21,523 nucleotides of DNA from Rhizopus sp. PT2906. Taxonomy: Eukaryota; Mucoromycota; Mucoromycetes; Mucorales; Rhizopodaceae. Positions 10,860 to 20,203 of the stretch are shown piece by piece. The notes beneath the pieces were generated by a model. The model saw only the letters and a program-made list of their open reading frames with translations, had not been told where the DNA came from and ran no database searches. Positions within the stretch are counted from its first letter, which is position 1. Every line of letters starts with the position of its first letter. Position numbers and translations under genes: made by a program. The stretch covers positions 1 through 21,523 of the forward strand of contig JAMYHX010000613.1 of NCBI GenBank assembly GCA_025529335.1, in the 5' to 3' direction.

Positions 10860-11480
10860 AATCGATCCGCGGCACCATAGTTGTTATCAGGTACGGTTGT
10901 TGAAAGCAGCTCCGAATTCGTTACAATAAGCGCCGTGAAGCTGTAGGTGTACTGTATTTTAAAAGCTGTGCATCATGAACACCGGCCCACATCCGGAACC
11001 GTACTCTAATCTTTCACAAGAAAGGTTGGCTTCGGATGACATTAATCACAATCTTTTGAAAAACGGCCGTCATTGAAAGGCATACTTGTTCCAATCATTG
11101 TTGCCTCCGTTCCAGGTTCTGATAAGGTAGTGATAAGCCCTTATATGCCCCTTTATTATTTTCAGATAATAAATATAATGAAAAATGTTGTCTTTGATAC
11201 TATTTCTTCAGATCTTTTTCGCGTCATCCATCGTAGTATTAAGATATACAATTGTTTACAGGAGAATAAGTCGAACAAATCATTGAGGAAATGTCAAGAA
11301 AACTCAATCTTGTTATATTGCTTTATTTGCATCATAAACTATACTTACACTATCGATGATTTTGTTCAAGCATGGCATACTTTCGAGAGAGAAGCTCTTC
11401 TTGCTATAATCGGCTTTATATTTTTAAAGTCTAATAAGTCGACTGCAAGCAAAGTATATTCGTTTTTGAAAATATGAATA
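10860..11480. other. Coding-like island, strand and family unresolved
   Basis: This stretch is less AT-rich than its surroundings, especially 10860-11120. On the plus strand a 134-residue frame is open from 11073 to 11477 (MKGILVPIIVASVPGSDKVV at its start). A preceding piece in another frame begins MNTGPHPEPYSNLSQERL near 10976. On the minus strand one frame reads LIVTNSELLSTTVPDNNYG with ADRFCG, broken by stops. Neither strand gives a complete gene and I recognise no family. It is probably a decayed gene or transposon remnant. Confidence 0.3.
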
Positions 11481-12054
11481 TTATTATAAAGAGGGCTAGT
11501 AAATCAAATTTTATAGGGAAAATTAATGTTGACAGCATGGTTTAATGTCATCAATGGTGTTATACTTTTTTGTTTATAAAAAGCTTGGCTCAAAAAGCAC
11601 AGAACCACATTTCCAGTCTCCATTTCTGCAACTGCACGGTAAAATTTTATCTAAAGTCCGACAATTGTTTTCAAAAAAATCTTCCAATTTAGTCAGATAA
11701 TTTACCAAAATTAAGCTAGTTTACTTTTTTTTAGTGTAAAATAAAGAGAATATAGACAAAGAGACTTTATCTATAAGCGCAATATTTGACAATTCTAGTT
11801 GTATCAATACTAGGATTGCTTTATTTTTTTGAAAAAGAAGCTGCCGTGGAAAGGCACCCAGGCAAAAATGACTTCATGTTCCTTTTTTTTTTACTACTAA
11901 GAAACTAAAACTCAGATTGACAAATGATAACGCTTTTGTCCTAAAAATTCTAGTTGGTAAAAATAGAAGACCACTCATTTTTTCCCTTTCTTTCTTCTCT
12001 TTGCTTCTTTCTTTCTTTCTTTTTTTTTCTCTTAAAGACAGGATATCAATAAGA

Positions 12055-13669
12055 ATGAAGCGTTTATCTTTTATATCATGCTTATTGATCGTACTGTGTG
12101 TTTGTTTTCAGGTTGTACATGGTGTAGTCAATACAACAGAAAGCAAAAGCATTCAAGATATCACGTCAAGAGCAGAGCCATCTGCTGACAATAGTCAAGC
12201 TGCAAAATCATCTGCTACTAATGATGAAAATTCTGCTGTAAAGTCTGATGATGTAAGTACTACCACTTCTACTGCTTCTGCAACTACATCGACTGCCCCT
12301 TCGTCGGCACGTACTCCTAAAGAACCAACCACTGACTCTAACTCTTCTATGTCCCCTACTATTACCTCTAATTCTCAACCCACTTCCATTACCTCTTCTA
12401 CACCTACTCCCACTACCTCTGATTCCCAACCCATTCGCACGTCACAGACCAGTCGATCAAACAACGATGGAAACGGACCAAGCGCTGCTGCTGTCTCATC
12501 AGGTTCTTCTTCTGATAACAATCCAGCAGTAACAAGTAAACCTGCAACAACACCGGACCCTACGACAACACAGGATCAACCTAATCCTCCTACGTCCAAA
12601 ACCACAGATCCTCCAACTACATCTGATCCAGCACCTACCACCTCTGCAAATCCTCCCACCACATCTGATCCAGCACCCACCACGTCTGATCCAGCACCTA
12701 CCACGTCTGCTAAGCCTACTACATCAAATCCACCTCCCTCTTCAACAACTGTTCAGCCCAGCACTACCACTGATGCCAGTTCATCATCAGTTGTCCCCTC
12801 TTCTTCATCTACAGCTTCGACTACGTCATCCATAACTTCTTCCTCTGTATCTAGTTCTTCTAAAGCAACATCCACAGGTGCTCCTTCTACATCCGGTCCA
12901 TCTTCAACATCAGCTTCTGCCAGTCCTTCTGTTACTTCTGCCGCCCCTTCTCCAACATCAACTGGCTCTTCTCAACCAACTAATACAGGTGCCATCGTTG
13001 GTGGTGTTGTTGGTGGTATCGGTGAGTATTTTAAAAACAAAAGCTACTTTTTGATGACTAACAAGACTTTTTTTTTTAGTTGGTGTTGCTTTAATTGGTG
13101 GTCTCATAGCCTTCATCAACCGACGCGGCGGATTTACTAGTCGATCAAGAAAGAGAGGCGACGGTAAAGACGACTACACGATCGATATGAATCAAAATGA
13201 CTTTGGCCCATCCGCTGCCGCTGTAGGTGCTGGCGCCGCTGCTGCAGCAGCCCCCATACCTCCCTTTGATAATCATCGCTATCCACATTCTCCTCAACCC
13301 GTGTATAATACAGCTGCTTCAGTGCCTAGTGAACCCTATAACGATTATCATGAAGGTTATAGTCAAGTAGGCGGATACAGCCAAGGTGGTTACAGCCAAG
13401 AGGCTTTCCATCCTGATAATGCTGGATACCAAGACAATTATGGTTACTATGGATACGGTGCAGGTCATCAAGGATATGATACAAATGCATATTATAATGA
13501 ACAAGCTTATATGCAACCGCAACAGCACCAAAACATGTATCCAACCTCGCCTACCACTGTTTCTGGTAATATGTCAGAAGCTGGCTATCACTCTTATTCT
13601 GGGGCCCCTGGCGTTGCTCCAGGTGATAAACCCAACTTGAAAGAATATAACAAGCCCAACGAGTTATAA
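12055..13669 (+). CDS. Mucin-like Ser/Thr/Pro-rich single-pass surface protein, 2 exons
   Basis: Predicted cell-surface glycoprotein, possibly a cell-wall stress sensor of the Mid2/Wsc style by architecture only. Exons 12055-13021 and 13080-13669 (58-nt intron, GTGAGT to TTTTAG, phase 1) give 518 residues. Residues 1-23 form a signal peptide (MKRLSFISCLLIVLCVCFQV then VHG). About 290 residues of Ser/Thr/Pro-rich, probably O-glycosylated stalk follow, with repeats of PTTSDPAPTTS. The membrane span lies at about 313-335 (GAIVGGVVGGI joined to VGVALIGGLIAF), exactly across the intron. It is followed by basic residues (NRRGG, SRSRKR) and a tail of about 180 residues rich in Gly, Tyr and Gln (GYSQ repeats). 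The frame is open further upstream to 11917, but 12055 is chosen because it starts a proper signal peptide after a CT-rich leader. No enzymatic domain is seen. Confidence 0.88.
12613..12727 (+). repeat. Degenerate tandem repeat coding PTTSDPAPTTS in the mucin-like stalk
   Basis: Three to four imperfect copies of a unit such as ACATCTGATCCAGCACC plus ACCACGTCTGC occur in tandem within exon 1. Such repeats commonly vary in number between strains, changing stalk length. Confidence 0.75.
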
Positions 13670-13816
13670 GCTCAAAGAATAGAGGCATATGTAATTTCAT
13701 ATTGTATTACTTAATACAGTTAATCATAGAACATCTCTTTCTCATCTTTCAAAATAGACCTTTCATTTTCATGTATAAATGGAAAAACAATTTAATCTTT
13801 TGTTACTTTGTAATCA

Positions 13817-13822
13817 TAAATA
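13817..13822 (+). terminator. Polyadenylation signal AATAAA
   Basis: AATAAA lies about 150 bp past the stop codon of the mucin-like gene, within an AT-rich 3' region. This placement is plausible for 3' end formation, but no cleavage site can be seen from sequence alone. Confidence 0.4.
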
Positions 13823-14313
13823 AAGCATATAATTAATCCAATACACAATTTCTTTTCTGCGGTAAGTTGTTTTTTAGCGAAACGAAAGCTTTGCAAAAGT
13901 TTGCTTTAATATTTACAAATATCTGTTGATTCACTCACAAGATGAACATAAAACGATAATGATAGTACTGATGACTCTTTTTTTTTTATATTATGTCATA
14001 GACTATTGAATAGACATGATTCTGATAATTTAAACATCAGTACACATAATCAAGGACATTCACCAAAAACTACAAGAAAACAGAGCTATAGCACAAATAT
14101 CAATATTCCAAATAGATCCTTTTCAAAAAGAATCACATTATAATAAAAAGGATGTATCACTTGCAATCTGTACGGTTTGGTGAGGTTTATCAGTTGTCCT
14201 CACAGGAGCGGAAAAACAGAAACACCCAAGGAACGAGCTGGATTGAGAGAGAGAGAAATTTGCAAAGCATTTTGGAGTGTACCAAGTGTGTTTCCCAAAA
14301 ACCGGGTAAAAAG

Positions 14314-14330
14314 GTTGTGTGATCCACAAC
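14314..14330. promoter_or_regulatory. Inverted repeat GTTGTG-TGATC-CACAAC upstream of STR2
   Basis: Perfect 6-bp arms separated by 5 bp lie about 105 bp before the STR2 start codon, with a CCAAT motif near 14345. The placement would suit a dimeric regulator site. Arms this short can arise by chance and I know of no matching regulator. Confidence 0.25.
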
Positions 14331-14434
14331 TGTCATTCTATTCGCCAATGGAGTTTAAATCGAGCTAGATGAGATGTAATGCATCATTTTTATTCATTTA
14401 CCTCTACTTTCTCTCTTTCTCTCTACTATTCAAC

Positions 14435-16419
14435 ATGATACAGTTACCTGAACCACCAACAACTGCCGGTGCAGCTATTCCAGCACATACACCGCATGCT
14501 GTCTCTGTTACACTTCCCACTTGGCAAGACAACATTTATTATGAGGAAGGAAATCCTATTGTGACATCCAAAATGGAGTGTGGATATCCTCGTTTCTTCA
14601 TTCACCCTCTTATTCAAAAAGTAAGCCCCCTCCACTTTTGTGAACAACCATTGACTAAGATATCATGATCTTAGTTAAGCGCTCGTCTAGTCGCCAAATT
14701 TGGTAAACCAAACGATTCATGTATGCTCTTCCCTTCGCACAAGGTAGCAGAAAGTTGCCGAGCCTTTATGCACAGGTATTATCAGCAACCTTTAGGCACT
14801 ATTCGTATCGCAGAATTTGAAATTGTCGCACCCGAAAGTCATGAACGCGTGCCGATCCATATCGTTCTCTTCCCGCAGGACGCATTCCCCATCGCCAAGC
14901 AGTTCTGGCAGCATTCGGGCGACATCATTTCGTCACGTATGGCCGAGTACTGCTTGAGCATCTTGGACGGCAAACAAAACAGCCCTGAGCCAACAAAGCA
15001 AGAGATCAAGCCCAAGTTAACACTGGGTGGACGCAGCCAGAGCCATTATGGTAGCAAGCATACCAAGCAAAGCAAACATGAAGAAGAGAAGGTATCAGAG
15101 GAGCAGACAACATATCTTGAAGAACGATACGGCCGAAACTTGCCGGTTCAGTTTGCAAAAAATGCCAAGGTTGCGCTGAGACGTCGAATTGCAGGTATCT
15201 TAACCGATGTTTCCGTGGGCGATCGTCTGATAACAAGCAATGTCGAGGAACAACGGCAGTTGAAAGGCGAGCGTGGTATTCAAGGGTTATCAGAGGAGGA
15301 TGTGTATCTATATCCTTGTGGTATGAGTGCTATTTTCCATGCACATCAGAATGCCATGGCCATTGGCGACGCATCGCTCAAGAGTGTCTGTTTTGGGTAA
15401 GTTGGCCCCCCATATCTAAATCTGTTCATTCTAATGCATCTGGTATAGGTTCCCGTATACAGACACACTCAAGATTTTACAAAAATGGGGAGCTGGATGT
15501 CATTTTTATGGTCTGGGCGAGGACAAATGTATAGACGAATTGGAACAGCGACTTCAAGCAGGAGAAAGAGTGTTGAGCTTGTTCTGCGAACTGCCCTCAA
15601 ACCCTTTATTAAAGTCACCCAACCTTAAGCGACTGCGAAGTTTAGCTGATCAATACGGTTTCTTGATTGTTGTGGATGAAACGATTGGTAATTTCTGTAA
15701 TGTCGATGTCTTGTCATGGGCAGATGTGGTCGTTAGTAGTTTGACAAAGGTCTTTTCGGGTGATTCGAATGTCATGGGTGGCAGGTAAGCAGCTTTGCAA
15801 GTTAACGATAATGTGTGCTCACTCTCTCTATTCAAGTTTGGTACTTAATCCGAAGAGCATCTATTACAAGCAGCTTAAAGATGCTTTAAAGCACGATTAT
15901 GAAGACCTTGTCTGGTCTGAGGATGCTGTTTTCCTTGAGCGTAACTCCCGCACGTTTAAAGAAAGGTCAAAGATTATCAACCAAAATGCTGAAGCTCTAT
16001 GTGACTTTTTGGTATCACATGAGAAAGGTAAGGGACGCATTATCTATATAGCATGCTTGCTCACCTTTTCGGCATCTGCAGTTCAAAAGGTATTTTATCC
16101 CAAGTATGTGTGTCGAGAATATTACGATGCGGTAAAGCACAAGACAGAAGATGCTGGTTACGGAGGCTTGTTTTCAGTACTGTTAAAGGATGAAAAAAGT
16201 GCAGCACAATTCTTTGACAATCTTAAGTGTGCAAAGGGGCCTTCATTAGGAACCAACTTCACATTGGCCTGTCCATATACCATTCTTGCACACTACACAG
16301 AGTTAGACTGGGCGAACGAGTATGGAGTGTCTCGATTCTTGGTTCGAGTGAGCGTGGGGTTAGAAGATAGAGAAAAGTTGTTGTCCATGTTTAAAGAAGC
16401 TTTAGATGCTGTCAATTAG
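14435..16419 (+). CDS. STR2: Cystathionine gamma-synthase (STR2-type), 5 exons, complete
   Basis: PLP-dependent enzyme of the Cys/Met metabolism family. It joins cysteine to an acylated homoserine to make cystathionine, in the cysteine-to-methionine direction of transsulfuration. Exons 14435-14620, 14675-15396, 15449-15784, 15837-16027, 16082-16419; all phases agree, giving 590 residues, near the yeast STR2 length. A fungal-type N-terminal region of about 250 residues (starting MIQLPEPPTT) precedes the fold. Hallmarks: YPCGMSAIFHAHQ (275-287, cofactor phosphate region), ELPSNPLLKSPNL (350-362), Asp379 in VVDETIG (pairs with the PLP ring nitrogen), and Lys403 in SSLTKVFSGDSNVMGG (Schiff-base lysine). 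The frame is open further upstream to 14369, but the ATG at 14435 gives the expected N-terminus after a CT-rich leader. Related O-acetylhomoserine sulfhydrylases lack this long N-terminal region. Confidence 0.94.
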
Positions 16420-16779
16420 TAAGCAGCAGCATAGAAATAAAGATGATAAATGCTTATATAATATATTTTAATAAACCAAGTTTAGTAAATTTAAATAGAT
16501 TATAAGAACAACCTTTGCCTCAACTTGTCAGTAATGATATGCATGATATCGGTATATTGAGCCTGTATTAAAAATAGGCTTTTTTTTTTTTCAGGAAAAG
16601 ACTATCTCAGTGCACACTTGTTATCAACAATACATGTTGTTACAATCCCTATGTCCAAAACAAGTAGGTTGTTTATTTTATTTGTAGACGAGATTGATGA
16701 TGTAAATACATATGCTATAAAGACATTATTGTTAAAAGAGATACACTGTATACATATATATGTAAATATTACAGAAACA

Positions 16780-16813
<34 letters not shown>

Positions 16814-16954
16814 TATTTGGAGGGTGTATTTTACAGAAATGATGATATATATCCGAAAGAATATATAAATATATATGTGTATATAAATAAATGCTGTGTA
16901 TGAGATAGATGCAAAAAATAGAAATAGATAAAGAATCAGCATGTGCTGCATGCA
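16420..16954. other. Convergent 3' spacer between STR2 and the kinase gene
   Basis: Both neighbours end here. AATAAA motifs near 16436 and 16470 suit STR2 polyadenylation. A TA microsatellite lies in the middle. The open frames in this stretch are translations of TA/AT runs and are not credible genes. Confidence 0.6.
16781..16810. repeat. (TA)15 microsatellite
   Basis: Thirty bases of uninterrupted TA dinucleotides, surrounded by further ATATAT-rich sequence, lie in the shared 3' spacer. It is likely polymorphic in length. Confidence 0.95.
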
Positions 16955-18364
16955 TTAAAAGGAGGCAAACATGTCATCATGAGCATATTGATCAGAGGTA
17001 TAGAGTAGTTCTATGTCTTGACCATCTCTTGATGTATCATCGTTATCTTGTAAATCTGGAATATTAGGGGCGTCTACATTGCAACTTAATAGCTGCTCAA
17101 AGTCTATATCAGCAAACCAAGGATGAGCCTTGATTTCTTGTAGGTTATATCTATCAGCAGGCTTTACTTTCAATAATCCTTGTATAAGATCCTTAGCTTC
17201 AGAGCTAATGTCAGATGGCCATTGGATGCTGCATAATAGGATATTTTCATAGAGCTCAATGGGATTTTTAGATGTGAAGGGAGCATGACTACAATACAGA
17301 AACAAGAAATAGTTAGTGTAATGCACACAAAAGACAGTCAGTGAAACAGTTACCCAACAATCATTTCATATATTAGGACTCCAAGTGACCACCAATCTAC
17401 CTCTTTGGTGTATCCACGCGCACGTATTACTTCTGGAGCAAGATAATCGGGAGTTCCACAAAGGGTATATGTGACATCTGAGACCTGTTTGGCCAACCCA
17501 AAATCAATCAACTTGATGTGACCATGGTTATCTAGCAATATATTTTCCGGTTTCAAATCTCTATATGCAATGTCTCTGTTGTGGAGGTATTCAAGAGCCA
17601 AGACAGTTTCTGCAGCATAAAACTTTGCTTCGAGTTCAGTTAATCCCTAAGAGACAGGAGATGATGTTAGTGTTGATAACATCTGATGTTGGGTTTCTGT
17701 TTCTTGTTTACCTTCTTTTTTCGGATAAGCCTAAAAAGTTCACCCCCAGGGACGTAATCAGTGACAAAGAAGACATGACTATCAGTTTGGAAGGTGCCCC
17801 AGAGTTTTACCAAAAAAGGGTGGCTAGCCGATAGGAGGACATCTTTTTCGTCGTGAACATGTTTTATTTGCTGTTTGGTAGCAAGTTTCTTTTTGTTGAT
17901 AGCCTTAATAGCATACCATGCTTGATTTATTGTATTTTGCGCCAGATACACTTGGGCAAAATGACCAGTGCCAATGAGTTTTGTGATTTGGAATTGACTA
18001 AAATGGTATTTTATAGTATCACCGCATGAATTTAATGAATAGTTGCTATTATTATCAAACTGTTCTTGATGAGATTCAATGAATGTATTATCGTCAGTAG
18101 AAAAAGATGAGGTAGGTGTAAGTGATGGGCTTGTAGAATATGAGTGTGTAATGTCTGTCAAATGAAAGAGAGAAATGGATGAGATGCAAAGATGAGTCGA
18201 TATGACAAAAATATACCAGTCGTTCTCGTAAGTGGTTCATCAATAGGACTATCAATCTTTATGTTGGGTATTGAATCAAAGAGATGATCACACAAATGAT
18301 TCAAGTTCCATTGAGAGTCGTGTTGATTATTTGTCAAAAAGCGTTGATTTAAAAAGTGTCGCAT
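16955..18364 (-). CDS. PKA-like AGC serine/threonine protein kinase, 4 exons
   Basis: Probable catalytic subunit of cAMP-dependent protein kinase type, phosphorylating Ser/Thr in target proteins. Exons (minus): 18364-18217, 18154-17712, 17646-17354, 17288-16955; 405 residues, phases consistent. The first 100 residues are Ser/Thr/Asn-rich and not conserved. Kinase motifs: glycine loop IGTGHFAQVY (Gly111, Gly113), Lys133 in YAIKAINK, catalytic AYRDLKPEN (Asp227), IDFG (Asp245), activation loop TYTLCGTPDYLAPEV (Thr258 the likely PDK1-type site), VDWWSLGVLIYEM, and the C-tail ending FASF, a hydrophobic FxxF end as in PKA. Glycine loop and AGC tail fit PKA better than Sck/Akt types, whose tails run past the motif. 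An in-frame ATG at 18454 would add 30 residues including a hydrophobic run; the start is therefore uncertain. Confidence 0.9.
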
Positions 18365-18572
18365 ACAACGATAACAAATAAAAAGAAGAGAAAAGATCAA
18401 TAAAAAAAAAACAGGAGTGAAATAAAAAGGAGGTGTATTTATATGGAAATACATTTGTGTACAGATTGATAAGCTATCATAAATGGAAATTTTCCTATTT
18501 AATTTACATAAGGACCCTTTTCACACGTATGAAATATACCCTTTCGATGAATATAGAATGATAAATAAAGCC

Positions 18573-18603
18573 TTAATAGAGTCCTAATAGAGTCTAATAG
18601 AGA
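18573..18603. repeat. Short tandem triplicate of TAATAGAG(TC)
   Basis: TAATAGAGTCC, TAATAGAGTC and TAATAGAG follow one another directly, about 210 bp upstream of the kinase start. It is a short, imperfect tandem repeat of unknown meaning. Confidence 0.7.
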
Positions 18604-19102
18604 TTCATGTCCATCTTTTGTCCTTAATGCTCTGTACACCAACTTGCCTTAGACATGCTTTCATCATTTATCTTGTCAAATCTAAGCCAATAAGAATGCA
18701 CGTGGCCATTACAACTGCAGTTTCTGTTTCTTTGTTTCTCCATCTATGCTTCACAAACGGATATCATGTCATGCATACAGATATAGCTTGTTTTAGTACG
18801 CCCACATAATGAAACCACTCTATAGGTGTATGTATATAGTAAGCATACTTGCTTTTTCATTTTCTTGTCTCGTTTTAACTTGTCAGGAGACTTTTTTGTT
18901 GTTGCTTTTTTTTTACTGAACTGATTTCACTAATATTCTATTTATTTTCACTTCCGCTTTTTCTGTCTCCTTATTTCTCAACAAATGGCCATAAATGGTC
19001 ATTGTATACCATTCACCGCAGTCAAAATGATCAGCCCAAGATATGTCATTATTTGTATGACCTATTTTAATTAACCATGATGTCTGTCATCTCACTGCTG
19101 TA

Positions 19103-19148
19103 AATAATAATAACATTATTGCTGTTATTATTATAGTTATTATTATTA
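19103..19148. repeat. AT-rich inverted repeats able to form a hairpin
   Basis: AATAATAATAAC is followed within a few bases by GTTATTATTAT and again by GTTATTATTATTA, so either right arm can pair with the left arm. It lies in the spacer with no adjacent gene, so it is not a clear terminator. Confidence 0.6.
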
Positions 19149-20151
19149 GCTAGTTTTAACTCATGTTATCCAAGAAGATCATAAAGTGAAAACTACTCTG
19201 ACGGATAAACCATAATGACGGAGATAAAGTCATGGATAAGCGGTTTTAAACTAATACCAAGTGCGCATAATCATCCTGAATCTTTTTTGCACAAGGGGTA
19301 AAGTGTTGTATCGATAACCACTGAAAATGTCAGATGGATGCACTCGATATTAATGACTGGAACTTTGATTATTAATTGGTTATATTTCCGAATTAGCTCT
19401 TTTACATTATTTGTTTAAATAGAAAGTTATGATAAGTAGCAATACTAAGCACTTGCTATTGAGTCAGTAGTAATACGAGATGTTGTTTACATTGTGCATA
19501 AATTAATCGTAAGAGCATAAGCAATCTTTGTATTCTATAGATTCTTTATAGAATATTTGCTCTATTTTAATGTATTTCTTGGCTTTCATACTTTCTATGT
19601 TCGCCATATCTATTTTCAAGCAAGGAGTAGGTGTATCATGGTATATGCTGCGTATATAAAAGTTACTGAGATGTTCATAGTACATTAACCTAATTCTAGA
19701 CAATTATTGTTTTTTCATAGCTTCACATTTTTACTTTACTATTAAATTATGGGGCTTTTCATCCTTCCTTTACTTGGCGGATGTTCATATTTAATACACA
19801 TGGAGAAGGGTCTATTGGTATTTAACCCCTCTTTTTTTTTTCTTGTAAAGAAAATGTCCACGGAAATCGTGGTCATGATTCTAGTTGAGCAAATTCAAAC
19901 GCTAACAGAATTCCTTTTACGATCTGCTTTACCAAATTAGACAACTGCTATTGGCATTAAGTCTAGAAAAATTCTTCAACACGATGATATTAAACATTTC
20001 TATTTTGTGCAAAAGCCAATTAGCATGTTCTGCACTTTCATATTCAATACTTTATCTTATCACGCCTCTTCTGTCATGTTGCTCGACTTATAAGGTTGTG
20101 GGTGCCGTTTTGACCAGATAGTACTGTTTCATCTGCAATACATGAGTTAGT

Positions 20152-20153
<2 letters not shown>

Positions 20154-20184
<31 letters not shown>
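20154..20184. repeat. TA microsatellite at the 3' edge of the LINE remnant
   Basis: About 31 bases of uninterrupted TA lie only 20 bp beyond the last recognisable reverse-transcriptase codons. The tract may mark where the element was cut or where slippage and deletion occurred. Confidence 0.9.
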
Positions 20185-20186
<2 letters not shown>

Positions 20187-20203
20187 TTAGCTTACAGCAT
20201 CTG

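Larger units (their letters stand above)
8385..12054. other. Gene-poor AT-rich spacer with decayed coding patches
   Basis: This 3.7 kb spacer holds no complete recognisable gene. It is bounded by the 5' ends of two divergent surface-protein genes, so both promoters lie here. Patches that look once-coding are listed separately (8731-9279, 9686-9859, 10860-11480). The rest is AT-rich with poly-T/pyrimidine tracts, for example around 10071-10104 and 11999-12030. The latter lies just before the mucin-like start and is a typical CT-rich fungal promoter element. Confidence 0.6.
13670..14434. other. Spacer: 3' end of the mucin-like gene and STR2 promoter
   Basis: AATAAA-type signals near 13817 are suitable for the upstream gene's polyadenylation. 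Upstream of STR2 there is a GA-rich run (about 14244-14261), a short perfect inverted repeat (14314-14330), a CCAAT motif near 14345, and a CT-rich leader (14401-14428) ending at the start codon. The short open frames in both directions look like chance. No gene seen. Confidence 0.5.
18365..20203. other. AT-rich spacer without a recognised gene
   Basis: The kinase promoter lies at the left end. Beyond it I see only small features: a short triplicate repeat (18573-18603), an AT hairpin (about 19103-19148) and a TA microsatellite (20154-20184). Open frames of about 60-66 codons at 18618-18809, 19503-19703 (minus) and 19749-19940 have no recognisable content. The right part, 19700-20203, may hold further degraded retrotransposon sequence but I could not identify any reverse-transcriptase motif there. 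Confidence 0.5.

Noticed and set aside
11917..12054. Longer N-terminus for the mucin-like protein starting at 11917
   Set aside because: The added 46 residues are mostly the translation of a CT/T-rich leader, and the ATG at 12055 begins a clean signal peptide.
13319..13640. Open frames of 70-84 codons within the mucin-like tail
   Set aside because: They are off-frame readings of the Gly/Tyr/Gln-rich coding exon.
14177..14368. 63-codon frame in the STR2 promoter
   Set aside because: Arg/Lys-rich with no recognisable content and overlapped by an antisense frame of similar length; more likely chance in promoter sequence.
14369..14434. Earlier start for cystathionine gamma-synthase at 14369
   Set aside because: The extra 22 residues come from a T/C-rich leader and look like promoter or 5' UTR sequence; 14435 is the better start.
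16602..16955. Open frames on both strands through the TA microsatellite
   Set aside because: They are repeats of Ile/Tyr codons from ATATAT sequence in a convergent 3' spacer.
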